From Guillardia theta CCMP2712 (Eukaryota; Cryptophyceae; Pyrenomonadales; Geminigeraceae): a stretch of DNA of 51,732 nt. Under the pieces are notes generated by a model. That model had not been told where the DNA came from and did no database searches. It saw nothing but the letters and a program-made list of their open reading frames with translations. The position numbers and the translations under genes are program-made. The stretch covers positions 92,205 through 143,936 of the forward strand of contig NW_005434651.1 in assembly GCF_000315625.1 (NCBI RefSeq), given 5' to 3'. Positions within the stretch are counted from its first letter, which is position 1. Every line of letters begins with the position of its first letter. Shown here piece by piece: positions 26,162 to 37,278 of this stretch.

Positions 26162-26719
26162 ATGATAAACTCAGAAGACATGGAGAAACACCACGATCAA
26201 CAGCAGCAAGATGATACCCCGCCGTCAAATTCATCCAAGGTGAACATGGCTTACTTCCTCCCCGAAGCAAGGATGGCGGCATCAAGGAGAAGAAGCTGCA
26301 TCATCATGAAAGACGATTACACAGAGCAGAGTGAAACGATGTACTCGCACTTCATGGAAGAAATCAAAGTGGAGGACCTGATGATGAACCAAGGCCCCAA
26401 AGGGGATGCGAGGAGGCGGAGGTCGACGGTGTCGAGGCGATCGTCGTCTATCGAGGACGACGAGAAGTTCAACAAGATCTGCTTCTATCTCCCCTTCGAC
26501 CCGACACTGGGGGAGTCGGTGGACGCCAACGGCAACTTCATCATCGACGGGGCGTATGATGCGCTGGACATCACCAAGGTCCACCTTGGGCACGTGATCG
26601 ATGCGCAGGGGAACTTTCTGAAGAAGCCTTTCCACATGCGCTTCCTCTCTAACGACTTTGGGTTCAACGACATGCCTGCTGTGAACCTGTCGACTTCGCT
26701 GAACACGATGATGATCTAG
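26162..26719 (+). CDS. Single-exon 185-aa protein of unknown function
   Basis: An uninterrupted reading frame starts MINSEDMEKHHDQQQQDD and ends LSTSLNTMMI. It begins hydrophilic and Gln-rich, has an Arg/Ser stretch (RRRRSTVSRRSSS) resembling basophilic-kinase sites, and then a non-repetitive C-terminal half with two similar phrases: GESVDANGNFIIDGAYDALD and GHVIDAQGNFLKKPF. The internal D-A-x-G-N-F repeat suggests a small duplicated fold. There is no signal peptide or TM segment. I recognise no family. It is convergent with the E(z) gene. Confidence 0.6.
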   Translation: MINSEDMEKHHDQQQQDDTPPSNSSKVNMAYFLPEARMAASRRRSCIIMKDDYTEQSETMYSHFMEEIKVEDLMMNQGPKGDARRRRSTVSRRSSSIEDDEKFNKICFYLPFDPTLGESVDANGNFIIDGAYDALDITKVHLGHVIDAQGNFLKKPFHMRFLSNDFGFNDMPAVNLSTSLNTMMI

Positions 26720-27038
26720 ATTTGCCCGTAGATTGATGTCATGATTTAAACCAACTTTGAGTGAAAGGGACAAGAGCTATGTTATGTAAATGCTGCCCCC
26801 CTTGGGACTCTTTTCTTCTGCCTTGTTGCTGCTTACACAACCACTGACATCTCCTTATTGCCGCTGACATGCCATACTGACCGACCCGCTTCTCCTGATC
26901 CCTGCTTTCACACTGCACACCTATATCCCCTCACCCTCCTCAAGTACTACTTGGTATGTGAGTATCTTACACTGTTTGTCATGGTTTTCATTGAATCGCA
27001 TCCTTGTTTCATATCGCACATGTGCACATCATGGAACG

Positions 27039-30000
27039 CTATGAAGAAGCCATCTTCCGCTTCACTCCTCTTCCTGCTCCTCGCTGCAGGTTTTCATGCC
27101 ACTCAGGCACAACATCTGGTTATCATCGAGGTATTAGGAGGAACAACAGGATGAGGACGGGGAGGGCGAGGAAGGGCGGGGGAGAGGCGGAAAGGTGGTG
27201 ATGGTGGGTTGCAGGATGAAAAGTGTCCCAAGGCTGAAGGGAATGAGACGGGGATGGAAAAGCAGGAGAAATGCGAGGAGGTTGGGGGCAAGGGAGCGAG
27301 CAAAGGGAAGGGAGAAGGAAAGAAGAGATTTGAAACTAAGGCGATGCTTTTACCGTGCTGCTCGTGATGGTAGTCGTAGAAAAGTTCGTCTCCTGCCTCC
27401 ACTCGTCGTTTCGCAAAGATGCCAATTCGATGATCCCCCTGCTTCTATATCACAGCAAGGCAGTGGATCAAGACTGACATACCCTGACAAGAAGGATCTT
27501 TGCAAAGCAATTTGGAGAATTGCTGTGATTCGCAAAGCGAGTCTTGTTTCCCTTTCTCATGGCATCCAAGACAGTCTAGCGAGAAAGGGCCATTTCAGCA
27601 GGCGGTCTAGAAGATAGAAACATGTCACCTGATTGTTAAGGTTGAAGATGTAGCCTGTTGAAAGCATCAGTGAAATACTTGCCTTCACTTCACGCGATCC
27701 ACTCACTCGAATTTCTCTTGTCGTAAATCTTTCCTCGCCTATCCGCTTCCTCCTGTGACATCTGCTCTCCCGTGTACTCCTGCCATCAGATTCGGATCAC
27801 ACTCTGGTCCTCGGACCGCGGGGAGCGACTCACTTGAATGAACTCGTTCTTCTCTACTGCATCTCGCACGAACACCCCCCATCCTTACCCCAGCTCGTCA
27901 GTTCCTCACTGCCATCAGAAAGCAGTACCGGCGACGTTGGAGCGGCCCATGAACAAGTGCTGATGTCTTCGAAGCTGCAGGTTCATGTTGGCGCAGAAGA
28001 GCTTGTCCTCATGCTTCTTGCTCCATGAAGATGGCGAGCTTGGTCCCACTCTCCCCGTCCTTACAGCAAGCGTGAGTCCTTGTCAAACGGCCTGCAGTCT
28101 CACTTGTCGTTTGCAACGTTCCCTTGCCCACCAGGGCTGTCGATGATGGGAGTGTTGACTTCTTGTGTGCCCGCAGATCTTGGGCAGTTAGATTCAGTTG
28201 CTGACGTCATCTCGTCGTCATAGCACCTGGGGGGGGACGGAGACCTCTCTGCTACTCTTTTGGTGAAAAGCCGAGGCGGCAGATGGCGATCAAACCTGAC
28301 TCATGCGATCAGAGGCGACAAGGGTCAGACCTTCCGAGGACATGCCTGTACTGCCAGGCTCTCTTGGGGTTGTGCTCGAATTCCGTCCCGTTGTTCTGAG
28401 AGTCGAAGTTCACGTTGTCTTGAAAAGTGACTTCGAAGTTTTGCAGCATTCCTGCCCGACAGGGGATGATTGTCAACGTCAGCAGCGTTGAGGAGGTTAA
28501 GAGAACCAGAGGATCCGCAGGAGCAAACGTCAGGATCGCATTCTCGGAAAGCATCCCAACAGGGACAGCCGACAGAACGGCACTCGGTCTTCCTGCAGCT
28601 GCATCCGGGAAAGCCGTTGGAGCAACCTCCGAGTGGGCCTGAACAAAGCAAATATTACAATGACAAGACGAGGAGAAATATCATCATGGCATAAAGAAGA
28701 GAAGGGCCGTCTAGGAGGACACGAAAAGGAATGCAAAGATTGATTGAGCAGGACGAGAGAAATTGCGAGGAGGGCAGAAGGAGGAAGGCAGAAGGAGGAA
28801 GGCAGAAGGAGCAGTTCACAACTAGACGAAAGCAACCTGCACACGAGCAGAACTTCTCGCAAAAGTTGTTGGCTTGAATGCATTCACACGTAGGACGGAC
28901 ACAAGGTCGTCCGTTGAGAGCACAAGTGCACGGCCGATACTCGTGCTTAACTCCAAGTCGTTCCTGCTTGCGGAGGATCGCTAGAGTGTGCTCCGCATTC
29001 TCCTTCACGTGCTTCCTTTTTGACGTGCCTCTAGATCGCGCTCCGAACGGTCGGTTGTAGTTAGACTGGCTGTGTGCCCCGGAGACATTCAGGAAACCCT
29101 CCTACATCGCATCTCAGCTCCTCACTGGTAGAAGAACTTCCTCTACTCACCCGAAGTGGTTCGAGGACCGCCATCTTCCTTGTCTGGATTTCAGAGGGCC
29201 GTGGAAGCTCCCGTACGTACTCCTCGATGTGCTCCCGCGGCCGTTCTCTCAGCTACCAAGGCAGCAAGTCAGCCAAGTCAGTTTAACACCAGTAAGAATT
29301 TGGAGACCAGCGCTGAGATCTGATCGATGTTTCCTTGGAAGATGCGATTGGCCTTATCGCAGATCTGTCGCTCACTGGGAGTCAGGCCCAACCTTTCTCC
29401 AACGGCTGCTGCTGTCTCCGAGGACAAGGCCTTGACCTTGGTTCAAGGTCAGATCAAATCAACGTAGGCCGCGGTGGCTGGTCTCACCGCGTTTGCCAAG
29501 ACTTGTGCTGGGAGAACCGCTGTGGTTGTCTTGCCGTTCTTGTTGTGCTGGACCGAGGGAGAGAGCTCCTCAGCAACGCTCCCGTCCCTCCCTTTCATAT
29601 CAGCCTCATCCTCTGAGAATTCTCCTTCCATGGCGTTCGACTCGTTGTCACCGTCCCTGTAATGCTTGTCTCCAGCCTTGACCTCGCTCCCGGCATTCTT
29701 CTCTTCGTCCAGATCTGCCTTGTTCTCCGTCCGTGAGATGCTCCCATTTACATCTGACCTCTCCGGCTGGCTGCAGAACCCCTGATCAGTGAAATCACCC
29801 ATCTTTGTTGGCTGGAGATTCTCAGAAGTGATTTCGTTCCCATCTACACTCAACTTTCTCCCGGAGTTTCCACCTTCTGTGTTGCCCTCGACGGACGGGG
29901 AGGGGGACACAGAATGGCCAAACTCAAGATTTGCAAGACCAGAAATGTTCCGAGAGGTATCAATCCCGGACTTCTCTCTCCTCTCCGATGGTACACCAGC

Positions 30001-32262
30001 AGGGCAATCCTGTATCGATGACTGTGGATGATAGATCCCATGAAAATCGCAATCATATTTGAAGCATCTCCTGCAGAACATAGCGGTGTACGTTTCCAGC
30101 CCTCGGCATTGGAGCTATTTGTACAGTGAGCATCAAAATCTCCAGAATGCCCTTCTTACCTTGTCGTCCTGCAGGTATTTCTCCTTCTTCTCTTGCTGCT
30201 GAGCTGCCTCCTTCGATTGCCCTTCATCCTCGAGCAATTTTGCGTGTCGTTCCCTCACATAGGATGTGCTACAAACAATGTCATGTGTAGTGGAGACTCG
30301 ACTGGTTGACCTTCGAGACAGCTTTTCTGCAAGCACCGTGACCAAGAACGGACAGATCTCAAACTTCTGAGTGGCCTCGAAGATGAGTCCATCATGCACT
30401 GGATGGTGACTTGAATACACGTCAGAGAAACTCGAGTTTCATGCACCGCTACTTACTCTTCTTCACGTGTTGCATCGATCTCATACAAGGTAATGTCGAT
30501 GCCTTCTCTATCGTCATCTGAGGGATTGTCAATGAGGTCAGCGTACATGCACATTTCTGAACCTGTAAAATATGGAATAACACGCAGCACGGGATCGTCT
30601 TCCACTGAAGTGTTCTTGATGATAGCTGTCCAAGACATGTGGGGGGGAAGTTCTTCGACCGCATGCACATTTTGCGGAGCGAGTTCAGCGTAATGTTTGG
30701 TTCCTATCGCACCCTGCAGTTGATGATCTCAATACTCCAGCATCGTGTTATGAATGTCTTGCCTGATGAATGATGTAGCTTGACTTGTTTTGAGAGGGAG
30801 TCGGCTTCTTCAGGGGCAAACATCTGCTTGAAAATGATCTGATTTCTGCACCATCACCTTCACTGAAAGCATCGTCACGGAATGGCAAGGAAAACTCATT
30901 GTGAACTACTTGTAAAGAATAACTGCAAATTCCAGTTGTGATACATCCTGTAGATTCCTGTGAGAAGAGCAATTCAAGTATCACATGGCCATTTTACCTC
31001 ATTGTCCACATTGATTTCACACACATACTTCCCGTTACGATACAGCGCAAGATTCGTCCCTTTGTTCACTTCCAGCTCCAGATTGATTCTATCCCCTTGC
31101 TGCAACGAGCAGAAAGGACCAAAACTAAAACAATCCAAAGTCAAGGCAGCGCACAAGAGACATTGAATCATCGATGGGGTCCCATCTCCGTCATATCAAG
31201 AGGATACAGATAATCTCTCACAAGTTCGCTTCATTCTTGACCCAATGGTACGCTTTTGCTGGAGCTTCAAATTTGCCTATCTTCCCAGATTTTCCTTCAA
31301 AGAACCAGCCCATAGAACTGCAGGACAGTCATTTTAGTTTGCAAGACAACATCTCAGATCCCTCACCCGTCTTTTCTCATACAACCAAAATCAATTTCTC
31401 CCGTCGAGTCACGTGCCAAGTTAAATGAAATGTTGTTGCAGATTCCACCCAGGGAGGCCTGTCTGGAACTTCAAACTTGAAGGTGTACGCAAGGGTTGAG
31501 CAGGGCTCAGCAGACCTTCACAGGAACTGTATGTGTCCCATCAACAAGAGCATGCACATGAATCCCGTCAGGCGAGACGCGGATCAGTTGTTTTTCGTCG
31601 CAATCTTCAGAGTCTCCTGCTCCTCCGGAATCGCTCACAGCAGATATACAAACTGCATCCTCTGAAAAAGCTGCTGCGTAGGAACGACGTAATTCTTTCT
31701 CTGTTGAGAGACGAATGAGTATCAGCGATTCAACAATGCCGATGAAGCATCATGGTAAACAACAGGAAGATATGCATCACCGTGACCGCTGAGTCCCCTC
31801 TCGACTTTTGCTGCTTTGCATTCTCGGAGAAGCGAATCTATCTTACTTTTGTTCTCAAACATCCTGAAAACAATCTTACCAAGAGCCTCCAAATGATGAA
31901 CATCGAAGGAAAGGGGGGACAAGGAAGAAAAGACTGAGGACTCACTTCGTCTCAAGCATGGTGACATGCTCAGCATGAAGACGCGCGTGACATTCTTCGA
32001 TGAACTAGGGGAGGTCAGCCATAATGCTCTGAATCTGATCAAGTGATACCTTGTGGATCTCAAATTTCTGCTCATCTGTCACGGTACACACGTTCGACCC
32101 GTTTTCCTCCATCTTCTCCTTTATCCCCAAGTCCGGACTCGGTTCAGAATCTTGTGTCGCCACTTTGATAACGCAACATCATAAAAGAACATGTTATGAA
32201 AGAAGACACATCTCGTGCGTACCGTTCACATTCTCAGTAGAAATTTCCATTTTGTCGTCCAT
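27039..32262 (-). CDS. EZH2: Enhancer of zeste (EZH2-like) histone H3K27 methyltransferase
   Basis: Many exons run from the ATG at 32262 ([13 protein letters not shown]) to the stop at 27039. Recognisable E(z) parts in order: an N-terminal helical region ([34 protein letters not shown]); [20 protein letters not shown] (about 30,600) and [15 protein letters not shown] (about 30,050), both typical of E(z); a long acidic insert; [20 protein letters not shown] (about 29,350); the Cys-rich CXC pre-SET domain ([54 protein letters not shown]; about 28,940-28,500); and the SET domain ([78 protein letters not shown]). NHS and the FYDY tail are the catalytic and SAM-binding signatures. It acts in PRC2 in the nucleus. 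Exons at 31,700-30,950 encode an extra segment resembling SPRY ([23 protein letters not shown]); one splice junction there is unresolved. Confidence 0.88.
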
Positions 32263-34003
32263 CTATGGATGAAGCCTCAGCTCTTCTTGTCAGGCTCGAT
32301 GTTTCATTCCGCCGTGCTTGGGAAGCACTCACTCCCCTACAACAAGCAACATCAGTACAATCTATCATCAGAACAATCGATCATGCATCATTTGTCATAT
32401 CCCTGTCATTTATGAACTCAGAATCCTTGGTCGTCGTCTCCTAGGTCCGTCGTCTCCTCGTCACCACAACTCATGCTTCGCGCAGTTTGTAGGATCTGAC
32501 CGATCCGACCCGATTTTTGGTTGTCTCTTACCATCAACAATACCCTCATTCTTTCACTTCATGTTGGTCAACCACTATCAAGATGAACTATTCATTTGCC
32601 ATGATTTACCCTGCATCTCTATCTACCTTCTCCTCCTTCATCACCCCATGATGTCTGTAATACTCCAGACCGCATGCGCGCAGTCATGAAAGGACTCCAT
32701 GTTCCCCTCACCTTCCTTGTCCCTGCCTCCCTGTATCCACACCTCATCTTCCTCTCCTTCTCCTCTTCCTCCTTCCATCCCCTGCCTGCTCCCCTCCTCC
32801 CTCTCTTGCGCATCCCCCGCCATTTCTCTGCTACCTTCCCGCCATTTCCCCATCATCCAATGGTAGAGGTATCACCCCTCCAAATACGGAAAATTGGTAT
32901 ATCAAAAGTAGGGTGGGGTGGACCGACGAGATGTCACAATCGAGGCAGATCATGTTCGTGTTGCGTGGAGATGAACACCAGGAGGTTTGCAAACCATCTC
33001 GCGCTTGCAAGTGTTGGTGATGTAGATGTGATTGATCTGATGTTGGTAATGTAGATGTGATTGATCTGATGTTGGTGATGTACATCCGAGTTTCTTCGAT
33101 GTATACCCTGCCATGAACACCGCGGTTCTTGTTTTGCCTTCCCTCGCTGAACGTGATTTCTTCTGCCCTGCTGTTCACTACACCACTCATCGAGACCTCG
33201 ATTATCAAGGCAAGACTGACTAGACCCAAAGACAAACTTTAATTGCTCATATTCACAATCTCAGCAAGACAAGGCAGATTTCTCTGGCGATTTATCCTCC
33301 CTGCAGCATCACAAGGGCTGCGTATCCGCTCTCTGATCGCCCTCTCCCTCATGGTGCAATTCCGTCTCATAATCACCTCAAGGGCGTCACTCTATCGCTG
33401 CTGCTGTCTTCGTCTCTCCTCTCACAAGCTCTCACTCACATCCCTGTCGGCATCGATGCTGATTCCCTAGCATCGAGGAATGAAGCATGAAGCATGGGCG
33501 AGCACCGGCCATGAGGCTCTACTGCCGATCGCTGGTCCTTAGGCCGCTGGCTGCTGTCAAAAGATTGCTTCAACCGGCTGAACAAACTGAACACAACACA
33601 ACCTGGGATGCGGTCCAAGCGGTCCATGCTGGGACCTCCTCTTTTCAATGTCTTTGAAATGGATTCAGCGACACATTCGACCAGCATACACAACTCCCGC
33701 ACAGCAGAAACGGCAAAGACTGCTATGACATCCTCCTCTATACCATCTGTTCATGGTTGGGATGTTGGTTCCAGCTGGTAACGATTCCTCCTCCTTTCCT
33801 CGCCTCGCTCGATGGACGATCTCGGCGTGCAACTTCTCCGTCCCCTCGTTCTTACAGCCGACGGCTCTCCTCGCTCCTGCATGTCATGTTGCAGCCTTCG
33901 TCCTCTTGAGCGATGGTCGCTACCTGTGCGTCAGCTCAGCATGGCAGACGGCAGATATGTAGGAGAGTAGGAGGGGTCCAGGAAGCTTGGATATAGTGGA
34001 GGA
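32263..34003. other. Intergenic, no confident gene
   Basis: On the - strand, about 33,720-33,560 is open and looks amino-acid-like (EEDVIAVFAVSAVRELCMLV), and 33,235-33,100 starts with a signal-like run (MSLGLVSLALIIEVSMSG). Neither can be joined to neighbours convincingly. A 29-bp tandem repeat lies at 33,012-33,083. Treat any gene here as unproven. Confidence 0.35.
33012..33083 (+). repeat. 29-bp tandem repeat, 2.5 copies
   Basis: The unit begins TGTTGGTGATGTAGATGTGA. Units start at 33012, 33041 and 33070, with one substitution between the first two; the third is partial. Confidence 0.85.
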
Positions 34004-34129
34004 TTGGGGGTGGGGGTGGATTGGGGACTAAAACTATCTGGTTGCACGGCGTTGCCCGAATACTACCAAAAAAAATCCACAACTTTCCAAAACCAGGTGG
34101 TCACTCGACTTTTACTGGGAGCAGGAGGA

Positions 34130-34229
34130 GGAGCAGGAGGAGCAGGAGGAGCAGGAGGAGCAGGAGCAGGAGCAAGAGGAGCAGAAGCAGGAGCAAGGGG
34201 AGCAGAAGCAGGAGCACGAGCAGGCGCAG
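34130..34229 (+). repeat. GGAGCA-type degenerate repeat upstream of the 7TM gene
   Basis: Imperfect GGAGGAGCA/AGAAGCAGGAGCA units fill the last 100 bases before the chosen start codon, the same motif family as the perfect array at 4025-4231. Confidence 0.8.
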
Positions 34230-34231
34230 TG

Positions 34232-35485
34232 ATGCACCTTCTCCTCTTCTCCCTTTTTCTCCTCTTGCCGCATGCAGTTTCCTTGACAATAGATGGGAGC
34301 GTGTTGGCAAGAGAGGACGGAATAGGCATGCATGACCCTGCGAGGGCCGACAAGCTTCATTTCCTTGGAAGATTCTGCTTCTCCAACACTGGATCAGGCA
34401 TGGGAACCGTCACGATGACTGCCAACGTGGCGAGAGGAGGAGGCGGAACCAACGTGGTGCTCGTGGACGACACGAGATGGGCAGATCTGTGGAGGCAGAG
34501 GGAGATAATCGGCTGCACGCAAGCGCTGGGTGCCATGTCGGGGCAGGGAGCGTTCCTGTGGACCACGGACCTGCCGGAGGGGAAGAGCGCGAGAGTGCTC
34601 TCAGTAGAGGACAACGTGAGGCCCCATTACTGGTACGCTGCTGCCATGAACTGCAAGGGCCCGATGGACTTCACCTACAGCATCCGGTTCGTCCAACCTG
34701 ACGGCACTCTCCTCTCCTTCGATGACGTGGGTGTGATGACAGCCTACGAGATGTTGCTCGTCCTCCTCCTCGTCCTTCTCTTCCTCCACGGGTTTGCTCA
34801 TAACTGGAATCTACCGTACATGTACGGAGTGACAGTCCTGACCACCATCGTCCTCCTCTCGCTCTCGCTGGCCTGCGTGCTGAAGATCCTCCACATCTTT
34901 CTGATGAGCCAGGATGGGAGGGGTTCGCCGTTCCTGAGTGCAGTCGGGGACCTCTGTCATGCCAGTGCCCAGCTGTTCCTCTGCTCGATTTTCCTGCTGG
35001 TCAGCAACGGCTGGGGTGCCCTGTCTCCGGTCCTTAGGAGGGAGCACAGACGGCACATCCTCCTCCTCCTCCTCCTCTTTGTTGTCTTCCACGTCTACTT
35101 CCTGCTCAACGACTGGTTCTTCCTCGATCACGCCTCAGCCACGTATGCGTACGAGTCTCTTCCTGGCTTCCTGGTGGTGGCGCTGCAAGTTGCGTCTCTT
35201 GCCTTCTTCGGCTTCAGGCTGAGAGAAACGATGAACACGCTGGAGGGCGGCGAGAAGAAGCGCTTCCTGCTCCTCTTCGGCTGCCTCGCCTGCGTCTGGT
35301 TCATCCTAGTCCCAGTCGCCGTCCTCATCGCGACCCTCCTCGACCCTTACGTGAGGGCCAAGAGCGTCGCGATCATGAGGCTAGTCATCGACGGCTCCAC
35401 CGTCACCGTCCTGGTCTGGCTCGTCATGCCCAGCAGGTAACGAGGGAGGAGAGGAGGAGGAGGGGGAGGAGGAGGAGGAGGAGGA

Positions 35486-35516
<31 letters not shown>

Positions 35517-36088
35517 GCCACGAGTAGGCGAAGGGAGAAGAACGATAGTGGTGATGGATGAAACAATTGAGAAGGGGAGGGTCTAGAGGAAAGAGGTTGC
35601 AACGAGGAGACAATGGAGGAGTCGAGCTGAAGGTTTTACAGGTTGGACAAGTACTTCCAGCAGGCGAGGTGAACCTCCGCCTCTCCTCCTCCTCGCCTCT
35701 CCTCCTCTCCTCTCCTCTCCTCTCCTCTCCTCCACCTCCGCCTCTTCTCTCCTCTCCTCTCCTCTCCTCTCCTCTCCTCTCCTCTCTTCTCCTCTCCTCT
35801 CCTCTCCTCTCCTCTCCTCTCCTCTCCTCTCCTCTCCTCTCCTCTCCCAATTATGTTGTGATTGGGTTTTTTTTGATTTTATGATTTCTTAGTGTGGAAT
35901 GTTTCTTATTATCTCTACCTCTTCCTCCTCTTCCAACTCCTGTCTCCCGTCTTCGTCTGCAATCATCCAGCCCTCCTCGTCTTCTCACTCCGTACTCCCA
36001 CTCTCCTCGTGGTCCTGCTAACTTGTTCAGGCTCAGTTTGCCCTCCTGGTCCGACGTGGCAGAATCGGCACCCTACGAAGATTTATGA
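34232..36088 (+). CDS. GOST-family seven-transmembrane protein (GPR180/TMEM145-like)
   Basis: Three exons, 34232-35436, 35642-35668 and 36031-36088, give 429 aa with matching phases. The chosen ATG starts a strong signal peptide (MHLLLFSLFLLLPHAVS); upstream in-frame codons are only a GGAGCA-type repeat. A luminal domain of about 190 residues (RFCFSNTGSGMGTVTM; HYWYAAAMNC with a conserved-looking Cys) precedes seven hydrophobic helices, starting MLLVLLLVLLFLHGFAHNW and including HASAQLFLCSIFLLVSNGWG and VFHVYFLLNDWFF. This layout matches the rhodopsin-like GPCR/GOST group of GPR180, TMEM145 and GPR107, which act in Golgi and endosomal trafficking. The short cytoplasmic tail ends SAPYEDL. Both introns are filled with simple repeats. 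The ligand and exact role are unknown. Confidence 0.83.
35441..35513 (+). repeat. GAG/CAG triplet repeat in first intron of the 7TM gene
   Basis: GAGGAG units switch to about ten CAG units, all between the donor at 35437 and the acceptor at 35641. Confidence 0.88.
35688..35847 (+). repeat. TCCTC pentamer repeat in second intron of the 7TM gene
   Basis: About 30 TCTCC-type pentamers with CTCCGCC interruptions, between exons 2 and 3 of the GOST-like gene. Confidence 0.9.
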
Positions 36089-36946
36089 AGGAGGAGAAGG
36101 CGGGCAGATGGAGCTGGAGGGAGGAGGAAGGGAAGGGAAGATGAGGGGGAAGAAGGAGAAGAGAGAGCTAAGGGCGGAGCAGCGGGACAGGTGTATGGAG
36201 AGCATGATTCAAAGGTTTTCTTCCTTTATCGTTGTGTGGGGGGAGGGTGGGGGGCTGGAGACGGAAGGGAGGGGAGGGGGAGGAGGAGAGCGGAGTGAGA
36301 GGAGTTAGGGGAGGAAGTCAGGAGAATGGGGAAGAAGGCAAGTGACAGTGAGATACGATAATTACCCAAATTAACAAACATCAATGATAAATTTCTATAA
36401 GATGGACAGCAGGAGAGGGATCAGGAGGAGGAGGAGGAGGAGGAGGAGGAGGAGGAGAAATTTTTCCCTCCCCTTTTCTATGAGTCGCTATCGCTCCACA
36501 GCGCCTGACGCTTCTGCCGTCTATTTTTGTTGCCCTGCTTACATTGGGTTAGGGGAGAAACATGCAAAGAAGGCAAGTAAGGAAGAGGAGGAGAAGGAGG
36601 ACGACGACGACGACGAGGAGGAGGAGGAGGAGTAGGGAGATGGTAGCAGGATAGGAGGAGGTCAGGGAAATGCATCCGGAAAATTGATCGGTAATGAAAC
36701 TTGCTACCTTTCTTGAAACCGTCCCTGCATTTTGAATGTCATGCCTGAAACTTTCAAGTCAGGACCAGGAATTCCAACACTTCCCTCCACATTCTCCTCC
36801 TCCCCTCCAATATTACTCCCACTCTCTCTCATGAATCTGTCTTACTCTCCTTACTCTTGCCCCCCCCTCCCTTTCTGTTTCCCGTCTCCTCTTCCTGTCT
36901 TTGTTCGTTGGCTTCGCCCACCTTCCATTGGTCGAGGGTTTCGCTG
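36089..36946. other. Convergent intergenic, purine-rich simple repeats
   Basis: GGA/GAG-rich + strand with a GGAGGA run at 36,425-36,460 and GAC/G-rich triplets at 36,595-36,635. No gene is supported. Confidence 0.5.
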
Positions 36947-37240
36947 CTAGAGGAACGTCGATGCTGCTAGAGTGAAGGTCAAGATACAGCATGAAGACGA
37001 ACTTATCAAAGAAAAGAAGGGGAGGAGGAGGAGGAGGAGGAGGAGGAGGAAGAAGAGGAGGAGGAGGAGGCTTACCTTGGTATGACGTCAACGTCTGGAG
37101 GTATTGGAAGCTTGTCATCCTGCAGATGAATGAGTGCATATCCAAGCAAGATGGAACGAGGAGGAGGAGGAGGAGGAGGAGGAGGAGGAGGAGGAGGAGG
37201 AGGAGGAGGAGGAGGAGGAGGAGGAGGAGGAGGAGGAGGA

Positions 37241-37278
<38 letters not shown>

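Noticed and set aside
33436-33720. Histone-fold-like small gene on the minus strand
   Set aside because: The open segment resembles a helix-rich fold only loosely, and no start, acceptor or partner exon fits.
34004-34231. In-frame upstream extension of the 7TM protein (76 residues)
   Set aside because: It is Gly/Ala-rich repeat translation and would bury the signal peptide; the ATG at 34232 is the better start.
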